A stretch of 64,000 nt of DNA from Callipepla californica brunnescens. Lineage: Eukaryota; Chordata; Aves; Galliformes; Odontophoridae. A program made the translations under genes and the position numbers. Each line of letters opens with the position of its first letter. Positions within the stretch are counted from its first letter, which is position 1. This document shows, one piece after another, positions 13,456 to 25,865 of this stretch. The stretch is taken from contig JALIRH010000023.1 of the NCBI GenBank assembly GCA_023055505.1, positions 9,678,423 through 9,742,422 on the forward strand. Direction: 5' to 3'. The notes under the pieces are model-generated. The model saw only the letters and a list, made by a program, of their open reading frames with translations, did not search any database and was not told the DNA's origin.

Positions 13456-13994
13456 TGCTATATCAATTAACATATTAATCTCAGCATCAGTAACTTAGCT
13501 ACCAAATAAATGGGAACACAGCTTGTTTACTACTCCCTCAGAAACAGATATTAATAATTATTAAAATATTTCTTAAGAAAATGCTGCATTTGGGATGGAT
13601 GCATGTTCATCTCTTTATTAGATATAGTCATATATTAATGGTACAAACATACCTACTAACAACAATAAATTAAGCAGATACAAACTTGGAGAAATGCTGA
13701 ACAGTTTTTAGCTTCAGTTTACTCTGCTTCATGGCATCTGGAAAGTTATTTCTGTAGCTGCTGTCCTTGTCATACACTTGCTGAACTATGATTGCTCCAT
13801 TTTGGAGTGAATCTGCCAGATTCTGGCAGGAGCCATTGAATCCGTGCACACCAAAAGCACTGCTTCAGGTACACTGATATCATTTTATTACCTTCTCACT
13901 TCACAAAGCAGCTCATATCTAGTCTGACTGAGTGAACTGAGATTATTTCTGCACAGGTTTCAGTGATCTTTCTGTATGGTGACAGCTGGGTTGC
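13456..13994. other. Unassigned unique sequence
   Basis: AT-rich stretch with no recognised gene or repeat. It leads directly into the 115-bp segment duplicated at 11567-11681. Confidence 0.4.
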
Positions 13995-14109
13995 TGCATA
14001 CAAAGTTAAGTAATCAGTCAGTTCTGACTCAAATTAAAGCCACACTCATGCAGCACATCTGGAAATGCATCACTAATATACTGGAGTTGTAAGCTTTCAC
14101 AGGCCTAGA
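13995..14109 (+). repeat. 115-bp duplicated segment, copy 2 (probable donor)
   Basis: This copy is identical to 11567-11681 except at three positions and is embedded in sequence with no recognised repeat on either side. It is therefore the likely original locus, with the CR1-embedded copy derived from it about 2.4 kb away. It has no open frame or motif I recognise. Confidence 0.85.
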
Positions 14110-15484
14110 CAGTGTCGGACATTCTGTTAAATCTTGATTGAATTAGATTCCAGTAAGATCAATGGGTTTTGAAGAGATCATATCAATTGCATTCCTTTGT
14201 TAATTCAAAAAACAGCATTCACTCACCACTGCTTACAGTTCTTGATATTTTTCTCTTATAAAAGTCCAGGCATACTATTTGAGGCTTCTAACCTTGCCTC
14301 AAATTTATGAATTCAGACTAAACTTTAGGTTTTAAGAGAACCGAGACAGCATTATGACGATGTCTTTTTAGCTAATAATAGTTTAGGACAGATTATTGCA
14401 CATATAAAACATTTTCTTTTCATTGAGTCCATTATTAAATATACTTTCATTTGTCATTGAAATAGTACATGAGTACTTTTTGCATTATTATTTTAGATTT
14501 CTTCCACTGTAGTACTTAAAACCTACTAATTTACAGTGTCCCTCTTTCAAATTGAAACAAACTTTTTTAATATATATAAATTGAATGACTTTTTAAAATA
14601 TCAGTATTCCAATTTCTTAAGCATTCTCAGACTTACAGGCTTCAGTATTTTCAGTGTCATCCTGGCATGACCAATTCAAAGTAATTGAATCTGTAGCAAC
14701 TGACTGTTACCATGATAACACATTTGACATGATGTCAGCACTATCTTATCTGCCTGAGATAGCTTCTGATCTTCAGATTACTTGCATCTTACTTTTTATA
14801 TGATTGGCTTCAGTTCACCAGCTACCATGTGAAATCCAATAATCATTTTATAAATGCTAATCCCATACTTTCTTTTTTGAGGCCACAAAACTGCTCAGTT
14901 AAAACATATAAAGGTATAACTCAAATTTCTTTCACTATAAAGACTTAAAGTTGGTTTCTTATGTTGTTTTGGAACATCAGAAAACCACGTTTGTTCTGTT
15001 AACTGGTAAGTACTCATGTCTTTCATCTCCAAGTCTTTACTTATTATCTTCATTAGGATCTCTTTGGAGTCTGAGAGAACTAGGAAGAAAAGATACATTG
15101 CCACAACTTTATGAGGTCTTCAACAGAGCATCAAGCACATAGGGATTACATAAAACAAAGCTGGAATGTCTTCACCATACTTCTAAGCTTTCTTCAAATG
15201 GGAAATGAAGTCCATGAAAGACATTCATTTGCATATTAGTAAGAAATCATCACATTGTAGGAAATAGAAGACAGCACATTTCTCCACTCCTCACCCCACG
15301 AAGAAATATGCAGCGAAAGCAATTTGAGTAAACTGAAATGTTTCCCAAACTCAGTACTGGTTAACTGCCATTTGATTTCTTCTGCAGCAAAGAGACCAAG
15401 TTCAGCTCCAACCAGCTGAGGCATACTCAGGTCCTATAGGGTATGCATTTTCTACTTCTCATCCTAGCAAAGCTCTAATGAGAT
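14110..15484. other. Unique AT-rich sequence, no gene seen
   Basis: No coding exon, RNA gene or recognisable repeat. Two open frames of 63-69 codons on opposite strands overlap at 14895-15142 and have no support. Confidence 0.45.
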
Positions 15485-15555
15485 AGAAATTGTCTGAGTT
15501 GGAAGGAACCCTTAAAGATAATCTAGTCCAACTCCTCTGCAATGAACAGGGACAT
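15485..15555 (-). mobile_element. CR1 LINE 3' end, minus strand (part 1 of a mosaic copy)
   Basis: The 'gagttggaaggaacccttaaagataatctagtccaactcc' block followed by 'tgcaatgaacagggacat' is the antisense 3' end of a CR1. The element is cut at about 15555 by a plus-strand CR1 insertion and continues at about 15782. Together with the later parts it reaches to about 17330. Confidence 0.92.
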
Positions 15556-15776
15556 CTGTTTCAGGCTGGATATCAGGAAAAACTTACTTTCTGAAAGAGT
15601 GGCCAGGCATTTGAACAGACTGCCCAGGGAGGTAGTTGAGTCATCATCCCTGGAGGTATTCAAGAAGTGTTCATATGTTGTACTAAGGGGATTGGTTTAG
15701 TGGGAAATATTGGTGGTAGGTGGATGGTAGGACTAGATGTTCTTAGAAGTCTAAGAAGCCTTAATGATTCTATGAC
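15556..15776 (+). mobile_element. CR1 LINE 3' end, plus strand, nested
   Basis: About 220 bp of plus-strand CR1 3' sequence: GCTGGATATCAGGAAAAACT, the 'agagtggccaggcatttgaacagactgcccaggga' block, GGTAGGACTAGATGTTCTTA and a terminal AATGATTCTATGA. It interrupts the surrounding minus-strand CR1 with no target-site duplication that I could identify, as is usual for CR1. Confidence 0.93.
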
Positions 15777-15781
15777 CTGTA

Positions 15782-16210
15782 GCTGATGATGCATCAACCA
15801 AATCTCTGGATATCCTGTACCAACATCTCACCATCCTTATTTTAAAAATCTTCTTCCTTATATCTACTCCAAATCTCATCTCCTTTAGCTTGATATCATT
15901 TATCCTTGTCCTTTCACAGTAGACCACACTAAAGAGTCTGTCCCCTTCTTTCTTATAGCCCCCCTTGAGATACAGAAAGGTCTCTGTCGGGTCACCCTGG
16001 AGCCTTCTCTTTCCCAGGATAACAGCTCTCTCAGCCTATACTCCCAGGGGAGGTGTTCCACCCCTTGGATGATTTCTGAGGCCCTCCTCTGGACACACTT
16101 CAACAGGTCCACCTCTCTCCTGTACCGAGGACTCCACATCTGAATGAAGTACCCCTGGTGAGGTCTCACCAACACAGAACAGAGGGGCAAGAGGTAAATC
16201 CTGCTTGACC
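15782..16210 (-). mobile_element. CR1 LINE ORF2 C-terminal remnant, minus strand (part 2)
   Basis: The minus strand from 16190 down to 15900 reads as the CR1 ORF2 C-terminal region, with recognisable stretches such as CSVLVRPHQGYFIQMWSPRY and CVQRRASEIIQGVEHLPWEY. About 96 codons remain open, but the element lacks a start and its 5' part is damaged. It ends at about 16210, where another plus-strand CR1 piece begins. Confidence 0.93.
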
Positions 16211-16235
16211 AACTGATCTAGTGAGGGGATTGTAG

Positions 16236-16417
16236 CACAAGTCTTATGAGGATCGGCTGAGGGTGCTGGCATTGTATAGTCTGGAGAAGAGAAGGCTCAG
16301 GGATGACTTTATTGCCTCATACAACTACCTGAAATAAGGTTGTGGTGTAGTGGGAGGCAGCCTTTCTTCTGTGTAACTAATGGTCGGACTAGAGAGAAAT
16401 GTCTCAAGTTATGAGGC
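16236..16417 (+). mobile_element. CR1 LINE 3' region fragment, plus strand, nested
   Basis: The blocks 'acaagtcttatgaggatcggctgaggg' and TAGTCTGGAGAAGAGAAGGC, then a diverged 'actaatggtcggactagagagaaatg' block, belong to CR1 sequence upstream of the 3' end, in plus orientation. The true 3' tail is absent. Relative to the CR1 consensus as I remember it, the surrounding minus-strand element has lost roughly 0.5 kb here, so this junction combines insertion and deletion. Confidence 0.8.
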
Positions 16418-17330
16418 ATTGACCAGCACTCTATGGGTATGATCTTGTAACCAATTCCTGATCCATTCAACAGTCCAGCCATTAAAATCCATATCTTTCC
16501 AATTTGGAGAGAAGGATTCTATGGAGGAACATGTCAAAGGACTTTCTGAACTCCAGGCAGATGACATCAGTTCCTCTCACAACATCCTCTGACACAGTTA
16601 TACTGCTCTAAAAAGCCACTAGGTTGCTCAGGCAGAAATTGACCTTTGTGAAGCTATGCTGGTTGTCCCATATCACCTCCCTGTCTTTCCTGGGCCTTAG
16701 CATAGCTTCCAGCAAGATCTGTTCCAGTGTCTTCCCAGTACAGAGGTGAGGCTGGCAGTGGTTCCCTGGATCATCCTTTCTTCCCTACTTAAAAATGGGT
16801 GCAGTATTTTCCTTTTTCCAGTCACCAGGGACTTCATCAAACATAACTGATTTCAAACATCATTTAGAGTGACATGGCAATTACTTCAGCCAGTTCCCTC
16901 GGGACTCAGGGCTTCATCTCATCGAGACCGATAGACATAGATTTGCAGGTTCCTCAGGCAGTTTCAAACCTAGTCTTTGCTTACAGGAGAAAGGACATAG
17001 CTCCTTCAGTTCTCACCATCCAAACCATCTGCTCAAGGGCTCTGTGTAGACAGTTGTTAAATACCTCAGTTTTCTTCCTGTCCGTTCTATTAGCCTCTCT
17101 GTATTGCTCACTGTGGGCGTTTCCTGGATTATCCTTTTCAAGCTGAAGTACTTATAGAAGCCTTTCTTATCCCTGTTTGTGCCCCTTGCCAAGTCCAGTT
17201 CTGGATGGGAGTGGACCTTCCTGATCCCATCCCTGCACAGGCCAGCAGCATCCCTGCACTCCTCTCAGGTTACTTGCCCTTGCTTCCCCTGCCTGTGCAT
17301 AGCAGAGATACATGAAGTCAAGGGAAAGAA
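16418..17330 (-). mobile_element. CR1 LINE reverse-transcriptase region remnant, minus strand (part 3)
   Basis: This is antisense ORF2 sequence including the 'ccaattcctgatccattcaacagtccagcc' block, 'gtgaagctatgctggttgtcc', 'cttagcatagcttccagcaagatctgttccagtg' and 'aaaaatgggtgcagtattttcctttttccagtcacc'. These correspond to CR1 reverse-transcriptase palm and thumb coding sequence. Stops and frameshifts are frequent. It is the longest contiguous CR1 part in the window's first half. Confidence 0.9.
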
Positions 17331-17539
17331 CAAAGCTTTCTCAGGCCAGATGAAAAACAATCTGAATTACAGACGGTCATCTCCACCATTGTAGTATGCT
17401 GTTCGATGATACTGAAGAGAACAGTTTTTACTTCTCTTTATACTGAAGAACAGTTACAATTTAGCATTTTTGCTCAGTATTTGAGTACATCTATTAACTA
17501 CAACATCAGTCTTGCTTCCCTTGCAGACACACCCCCAAA

Positions 17540-17824
17540 GTGAAATATTTAGTGGCACTGAGTGACTATCTCTTGACATCATGGATGAATGTTCTTGAAG
17601 TAGCAAACTGTGCACAGAAAAGTGTGATGCAGAAAATCAGAACAGAATGGCCTTTGTTCGAATCACACCTTCAGTACTTTACCAGTGATCTAGGTAGCAT
17701 GCTAAGAACATACACCAAGAAACACCCTGACACAAACACTCAGTTCGGGGTATCATGGAAAAAAATATGCACTCTATACCAAAACACTGTAGCACTCACC
17801 CTTGTTATGGCTGAGGATGGATAA
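17540..17824 (+). other. Unsupported 94-codon open frame behind an acceptor-like site
   Basis: An open frame ends in TAA at 17822 and is preceded by a pyrimidine-rich tract and CTTGCAG ending at 17526. The frame stays open back through that site, giving about 99 residues of ordinary composition. No domain is recognised, no donor follows and it adjoins a CR1. A chance frame is the more likely explanation, so I do not call it a gene. Confidence 0.15.
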
Positions 17825-18273
17825 TCCTCATAAATATTCTGAAAAGCAGCATAAAACCTTCTCTTAATTCCTAGACTATATTAGTGGAAAGAACATTATT
17901 AATCTGAATCTCTTCTACTTTTTCTGAGACATTCGCCACTGTAAAAAACAGCAGGAGGGAAATAATTCTATTCTCTGAAAGTCTAAACAGCATTAACAGG
18001 AAACGAGAGAGAGATTCTTTGCATGAGTGTAGCTGATTCCTTTCCTTTCATATGTGCACTAGTGTCAACAGTCAAATGTCAGGTCATCCTGATTTCCCTG
18101 GTATAAGGAAAGCGAGGCATCTATCACATGAAGCTGCAAAACCTATTTATTTTAGACACATATTGGGTGTTTATGTTTTCATTAATGGATGTGCTCATGC
18201 GCAAACTTGATTGCTTTTTTCTTTTTTTGAGATAACAATCAAAGTTGGAAAGAGAGAAAGAAAAAGATAGAGT
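17825..18273. other. Unassigned sequence
   Basis: No gene or recognised repeat before the GGAA/GGGA microsatellite. Confidence 0.4.
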
Positions 18274-18334
18274 AAGGAAGGAAGGAAGGAAGGAAGGAAG
18301 GAAGGAAGAACGGGAGGGAGGGAGGGAGGGAGGA
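18274..18334 (+). repeat. Compound tetranucleotide microsatellite (GGAA)n(GGGA)n
   Basis: About eight GGAA units are followed, after a short AGAACG interruption, by about five GGGA units. It is a small version of the same two-motif composition seen in the tract of more than 1 kb at 25.87 kb. The antisense FLPSFLPS open frame here is an artefact of the repeat. Confidence 0.95.
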
Positions 18335-19779
18335 TGCCATTTCTGGGTACTCCAGAATAATGTAGTCTCCTGCACGCCCATGCACGCTCAGCATCAGAAA
18401 CTAGGGATGAATTAAGTAGTCCGAGGCAGGCAGAGGGGAGCAGTTATGTCCTTAGCTTTTCTGCGGGCTTCTTTTGAAAGCCTGCAGGACCATCTCAAGT
18501 GCCACTTTATTGCTGCCTGCCAACACCATGGCAGCTGAATTCCAAAGGCCAAAATGAGGGGCGGGGATGTAAAAGGGCTTCCTATATCATTTTGGCATTT
18601 GTCATCTCCTCAGTTCACCAAGCAACTCTCAGACCTCCTAAGATATTAGGAAGGAGTCTGAGCTCTCTTCTTTGTTCTGCCTTCTGGTGTTTTGGTGTTT
18701 TTTTTTTCTTTCTTTTTATTTATTATAGCCACAGACACTGCACATCCAATAATCCATTTTTCCAGTTGTTTCAAGCTTTCTTTGTAAGAAAAATCCTCTT
18801 ATGTCTCTAAAAATTTTCTTTGTATTTGGATCTTTATTAAAGACAGGATGACCTTAATATATAGATTTTACATCACTTTTATTTATGACAGTGCTACAGG
18901 AGTTAATACCTGCTCAACCTTTAAGCACTATTTTTATGTAATAAAAACAAGGCTATAAATAAAAATAAAACTAGCTATCATCTCTCACCTTAAAATCAAA
19001 CAAAAGTTAATCAATACCAAGCTTGTATTTCCTGAAATACTAGAATTCCTGAAGCATTAAGATTCCCAAGGCATTATGCACTGAAATAAAGACAATGCAT
19101 CTAAAGCTGTAATAGCAGCAGTGTATTTTATATTTTTTCCCTAATATAACCTGCCATCTTTGATTCTTTGACCATCGTGGCATATTGAGCAGATGTTCTT
19201 ATTGAGCTTTCTCCTGTGAGGCAGAGGTCTTTCTCTGGAGAGATTACAGCTAATTATAACTTATCAAGGTATATGAAAAATTCAGATGGTTCTTCCCAGT
19301 GATAAGAGAGCTTCCAGAAGTTATGTCTTTGGAATTCAACTGAGATCAGGACAGGGATTATCTGATATTTCAGTACCACATTGCCAGCAGGTGTTTAATA
19401 TTTTCATATATGCCATTTGCCCTCACAAGACCAGCAAGCTTACACTTTGCTGTTCTAATTGCATAGACTTACAGTTTTATTTTTTTTGTTTGTTTTTTTT
19501 TTAATATCTCAAGGTCAGTCGTTTTCCCACAGGATCTGTTCAATCTAGACTGACTTCACTACCTTACTTATCTACAGAGATAAACTAAAACTGAACCATT
19601 TAAAGTGCTGTCAGTTCTGTAACTAAATATTAAATCACATTAAAAGAAAAAAAAAAAAAAGAAAAGAGAAAAAAAGGATTTCGTTTCCTATAAGTCTTGA
19701 ATATGTTAAAGCCCATCCATTAGGAAAAGTAATGGAAACTATAGCATGAGCTGCATGGCTACATAAGGTTCTAGTTTTG
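18335..19779. other. Unique sequence, no gene seen
   Basis: The first 250 bases are moderately GC-rich and the rest is AT-rich. T-runs lie at about 18695-18715 and 19478-19502, and an A-rich run at 19644-19677. No exon or RNA gene is supported. Confidence 0.45.
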
Positions 19780-19952
19780 TAGAATCATAGAATGGCTTGG
19801 GTTGGAAGGGACCTCAAGGATCAAGTTCCAGCCCCCCACTACAGACAGAGTTGCCTATTACTAGATCAAGCACTAGGTCAGACTGTCCAGGGCTCCATTC
19901 AAGCTACCCTTAAACCCCGCCAGGGACAGGGCATCCACAACCTCTCTGGTGC
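19780..19952 (-). mobile_element. CR1 LINE 3' end, minus strand
   Basis: It begins with TAGAATCATAGAATGGCTTG, then a GTTGGAAGGGACCTCAAGGA block, then 'ccagggacagggcatccacaacctctctgg' near the other end. This is a severely 5'-truncated antisense CR1 of about 170 bp, one of the better-conserved copies in the window. Confidence 0.95.
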
Positions 19953-22900
19953 ACCTCACAAAGAGAAAAAGATACAGTTATGAAACACAGTCAACTCCAT
20001 GAAAATAGCCAGGTGTCTGAAAGTGTTTTCATTAAAAAAAAAAAAAAGGCAAACATAATTATTGTAATTAGCTTGAGTTTGAATGTGTGTATATGCCTTG
20101 AATCAGTGCATGAAAGAAGAAGAATGGAAAGGCAGCAGAGCTGACAAATCCAGAATTCATAGGACAGGAGATGGTAGGCAGGCAGCAATGGACATCCTAA
20201 GGAAAACTAAGCAGACTGGGAAAGCGTTTCTTGGATGAGAGATTTAGCATATATTTTACAGTAGGGAAGGAGATTGAGACCAGTGCTCAGTGAAAGCTGA
20301 ACTAGCACAGTGTCATGAAAAAATAAGGCTCTGTTTCAAATAATCTTCACCTTCCACACCACTCAGCAGTTCTTTGCCTGGTGCTTTGGTCTTGGCTGCG
20401 GGTAAAAATTCAGGCTTCTCCTATGCCTGCGCATGATGAACCACTACACTCTAACTGGAACTCTGTCCTTGTCGTATCTATTCCATGCTGCGTAAATAAT
20501 TAAACATCTGCCAAGATGAACACTAGCACACAGATGACTCACCCAAATACTAGGTGAGTTTTCTCTCTCTCAATAATAACCAATGTGACTGGAAAACAGA
20601 GACAGATTCACACCTGGCTGCATACTGTGTTGATGGATTTAGCTGGATTTATCAATGTGTTGCGTGATTATACTGTCACTGTAATGACTCTTTTTTCCAT
20701 AAAATACTCAAGTAGTTAGCGAGAACAGACAAGCGATTGTGTCAGTAGTGGAGAGAACACTTGACTGACAGGTGTGAAAGCTTAATTATTTACTCAGAGA
20801 AGTGGAGTTTCGATAGGAGACCTGAGAATATTCTTCTCCCTCCTTTTCCTTCTCTCTCCAAAATACTCTACAGTCATTAATTAGGCAACTGAATGATCAT
20901 GTTCCTCAGGAAATAAGAGCACTGCATTTAAGTGGTTGCTTTAACCCAGCACTACTTACATAAATGGGCATTTTCACCTGTGGATTTTAGTATAAATGTT
21001 TTTTCTTATTTTTATAAGAAATGTTTGTATTGAATAAAGTTAGTTTTGTAAATTGTTTTCTCTAGGAAAAAAAAAAAGTGGGACAAATTATGGTTTCATT
21101 CACTTTTTCTCTGATACACATCATAGATGTCATATTTAACCCTTCACTGCTCATTCCTCTTCCACCTTCATTCTAATATAAAGTAGAAAAACTTGCTTCA
21201 GATTTATAAGGCAAAACTGAAAACTGCTAATACATTTGATATGTAATTTACAATCAAGAAAATTATTTTTTGACACAGGGTCATCAACCAGAACACTTTT
21301 AAATGTCACCTACATGATGCAAATCAACAGCACATGGCAGTTGGAGAATTGTGGGATCAGCTGGTGAAACGTGGAAAAAACTGGACCCAATGTTAAAACC
21401 AGTGTTAATTCACAGCAACTACAAAGAAGGATTCCAGGAATTGCAGAAAAGGTCATTGATAATGCCTGTGAAAAGCCATGCAAATGTTAGAGATCATTTC
21501 TAAATTGCGATATACAAGAAATGCTTCTGTTCCGTTTGGACAAAAAAAAAATGTTAGCAAAGTGGCAGAAGATGTGTCTTTGTTCAGTATTTCCAGTAAT
21601 ATTTGATCTGAAAAAAATTTCATTTATTCCTGGAAAACATCAGCATTGCATCAAGGACCTTATCACATTGAAAAGAAATCAGACAGCAAAGAGATCTGGA
21701 AGAATGACTAGAAGAGATTAAGACTGGTGATGCAGTAAGACTCTACATACAATCACTGTGAATATGTGTCCATAGAGGAAAAGGAGTAGCAACCTAAGGG
21801 TAACAATATAAAGAAGAAGAAATGACAGGAAAATTATTCTGATAGTTAATTGTGCCTGGTTGCTCACCATTTTTTTTTCAGCATGCTCTTCAGTGAGAAT
21901 TTAAACCAGCAGCTGAACTTGGAAAAGTTACTGTCTAACACCGATTATTGCTTGAAACAAAGCAGGAGCTTAACCAAGATTTGGAATTTCTCACCAGACA
22001 TGGGAGCGATTCAGTCACTGGTACAACACACTTCTTTAATGAAAATTATTAAACTTATTCAACCTTACATTTTCCCATTGTCGTAGTACGCCTATGCCAC
22101 TGACAGATGTGCAGTGCTGTACTACCTACACAATCACAGAATATGCCACTTCAGCTGCTGTAAAATCTAAACAGAGAGCTCCTTCAAAACATAATTACCT
22201 CCACAATTTAGAAATTGCTTAAGTAGCTTTTTTTGCCATTTAACAGTGACTACTTCAACTTATCATGACCTCTCACTTGTCACTAATGGACAGAAATAGC
22301 TCAATGAACAATTGCACTGCAGTGTGACTACCCCTTCACATGCACAAATATAAGTTAAGAATGCAGCGCTTAATTTTAATCACTGCAAATAAGGGCTTTC
22401 AAATTTCAGTGAGAGACCTTCACTTCCTCTTGAGTTTTTCTCAGTGCATCATATCATAAGAACCGACTCCACCAACGTCCATCAGAAGAGTCGTGGAACA
22501 AGAATGCAATGGGCAATTCTGCCACACAATATCTGATATATAGCTATATAGACATGTAGCATAAAGTTGCATGATATTTAGCATCTACACATTCACTGAG
22601 GAATATAAACTTCAGGTAAGGTTTATCAAGTAAGGAAATATCACTCCCATGTGGAAATTGTATCAGCATGTAGGCCTCTTTTGATTCTTTTTGAACCAGG
22701 TAATTTTAAGTTCTCACCTACATTCTTAAGTTTAAGTCTCAGAACATGTGGTCAAAGCCAAATAGTTTTAGGATGATGACTACTTTCACAAACTCAGAGA
22801 CAGAGGAATTATTATTACTGATGTGTAAATGTGGTGAAAAATATTTTTTGAAAAGTGCATTTAACTATTAAGGATACATGTTGGAAAACTTACTCAGACT

Positions 22901-25865
22901 AAATTTGTCTTGTCCTTGTTGAGGTCGTTAGGCCTGCTTGTGAAATAGTCTCTTGGTGTCAAGACAGTTTTATCAATATGAACCTACGTATCCAGCAAGA
23001 AAGATATATACCACTAAAAAGATTAATATCCATCTAATCTTAAATCAATCTGCACATCTTAACATCCTGGAAGCCTGGTGCCAACAATACAACTATTTTG
23101 TAAGCTTAGGGTTCATAATATTTATCAGACATTTAAAAATAACAAGAACAGTTTTCCTACTATCTTAAAAACAAACAGAAACACATAAATAGGGGATACT
23201 TTTCTTAGCATTAAGGCAAGGTCCAAATCAGCAGTTAAGATGTTTAAAATAAAATATACTCAAGCTAATAACAAATTATGGTTTTCTGTCACCTAATTTA
23301 AGTAGCCTGAAAGATACTTCTGGCTCCCACCACATAACATATCATTACATCTATTTAGGGTGTATATCACCAGCTGTGTGTCCTCAGGTTTCTACCCACC
23401 AGCAAAACACACTACTTCTCACTCTACTCTGAATCAGCTCAATCCTATGAATAGATAGGTATACTTTCAGGCATATTCTATGTTATACATTTGTAATTGC
23501 ACTGTAAAAGAAAAAAAAGTCACTTCAGATGTACAAATCTACTTCTTAATGAAGAAATATCTACCTTAATATGTGGGGAATGCATAAACTTTAGATGGGC
23601 ATAAATACTGATCCTTTTTCCTTGCTTGGATTCTGATCTGCCTATAAACTTCAGTAATCCCGCTGCTACCTAACATCTCCTAAACACATTTTTGATAAAC
23701 AGTATAATTTTCTGGGTTTCAGAAATTAAAATTAATATACAACTTCCTTGGTAATCCAGGACTAATTTTTTCCTTAAGGTTCGTTCCTTAAAAGAACCAC
23801 AAATTCAGTAACTAGAAACCTACTTTCTTTCACACTGAGCTTTTGTAGAGTGAATTGCTTGGAAGCTTTAGTCAGCATGGCTTGTCTGCTTATACAAAGA
23901 AAATAATGTAATTTAAATGACACTCATAAAATAATTTTAAATTAGATAATGTTACCTTCTTTGTTCATCTTCATTTTAAGTGATCAGGAAATTTTTCCAC
24001 TGCTGGAAAGAAATATAATTTCATTGGCAAAATACTTCAGTTATGCCATTCTGTTGTGAAGGCACACAAAAAAAATGTTCAGAGGGATGAAAAATATATT
24101 ATTTAATGTCTGTTGGAATTATCTAACAAAATAATGCACAAAGAATTGAATAAAAAAGATGTTAGCTTCAACTAGAAATTAGCATTCAGCATAGGAAAGG
24201 ACTAAATCAGTTTTTTTTTACTGACTACAGTATGTTTAAAATATTCTTCAGTGGTTAAGACAGAAATACTGTTGGGTTTAAAAAAAGACATGCACACACA
24301 AACATATACATACAAATATTTTTAAAAACTACAAATGAATCAAAAACAAAAAAATAAATACTTTTTAGGTATTTTAGGAGTGAAAAATATTTGTGAAGCA
24401 TGAAAACCTCACTGTGACTATTCATTGCATTTTTTTGACATAAAGTAGTATAAGACTGACCTTTTTTTATTTTTTATTTTTTTTATTTTTTTTTTTAATC
24501 TAAGCAGTTATTATAGCTTATCCTAGCTGGCCAGTTCAGTCAGATAGGTCCCCACTGCTTGGAGAAAATAGCTAGGTTCAACTTGAAAAGAGCAAAAGCG
24601 CTGAAGATAGAAAACCCTTTTCAAATACCTTGATCCTCTTTATAGATCAGGGTAAGGGTCCTGTGACTGGAGTTTTGCAGAGTTATATCCTGAACTGCTA
24701 TTTTAATTTAAATAATCTACAACAAACAGAATACTTCTACTCATTCTGTCCAATAACCAGCAAACCTTCATCATATCTTTTACTGTTTTTCATGCATCCA
24801 TCTCTGCTTCCCCTCTTCTAGCTTCTATAAAGAGCAATAAAGTACCTCTTAAAACAGATAAGCTCTCATGCTAAGCGCATGTCAGTATTTTCATTTGCAT
24901 TTGTTTCAAAAATATTGTGAATACTGGGTTAACTAAAAGATTGTTACCATGCAAGCCTTGATTTTTTGTAATGTGGCATAGTGAACAACTGTAAGACTCC
25001 ACCATTCCAAAAACATTTGCCTCTCCTTCTCATATGAAGGGTTTTAGAGATTATTATTTGGAATTTAGGCAGGTTATATTAATTTCATCTCTGGTGAAGA
25101 AGATTTTCTACTATTTAAACAGTTTGCCTTTAAATAACCATCCTCGTTTAAAAAGAAAAAATTGAAAACCTTTGAATTTGATCTCTTCAACACTGTTTCT
25201 AAGCTAAGTTCAGAAGATGCATTTCCATATGAAATGTTAAATCAACATTTTCTTATTATATTGATTTTCCACCAACTGTAACTACAAAGATTCTCAGTCC
25301 TTCTAAAAAGAAAAAAGGATCAAAGTCATCATATTTTTATAACCAATGAATATTTTTCCACATTATTTCAACAAATGACAGAATAACAGTTTGCAATATT
25401 TAAAATTCAATTGAAGATACATTCCAACATACAAATGCTGCACTTCTAAATACTTTAAATGATTAAGTTTTTGGCAGCCTTATCTTTTCTGTTTATATTT
25501 TTACAGTGACATCACTTCCACTTCAGAGCACTCCAGTCAGATGGGAATCAAAAGACAGTAGCATCAATGATTCACAGAGCACAGTCATAAGTTAGTTTAT
25601 TTTTTATTTTTATTTTTGTAGCAATTTCTCTAAAGGTAAGTAAACAAGAATAAGTAAATCCAGCTTTCTCTTTTGTGCTAGTTAGTACAGCTACAGTGAC
25701 CAAGTCCTTCACAGAGGATTATCAGATTATCTGTGTGGGCATTGACATTGTTATTTAACCCGATAGGCAGCTCAGCACCACACAGCTGTTTACTCACTTC
25801 CACCCCCCGGATCTCAGCAGGGAGAAGTGGAAACAAAACAGAAGTTGTGGGCTGAGAGGAAAACC
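19953..25865. other. Unique AT-rich sequence, no gene seen
   Basis: Nearly 6 kb with only short chance frames. Parts of 20.4-21.0 kb look like conserved non-coding DNA, with AT-rich homeodomain-like cores such as GCGTAAATAATTAAAC, but conservation cannot be tested here. A low-complexity T-rich stretch of TTTTATT units lies at 24463-24500. Confidence 0.45.

Noticed and set aside
17540..17824. Possible 94-99 residue exon behind a pyrimidine tract and AG
   Set aside because: No family match, no donor, and frames of this size are expected by chance in 64 kb. Listed only as a low-confidence feature.
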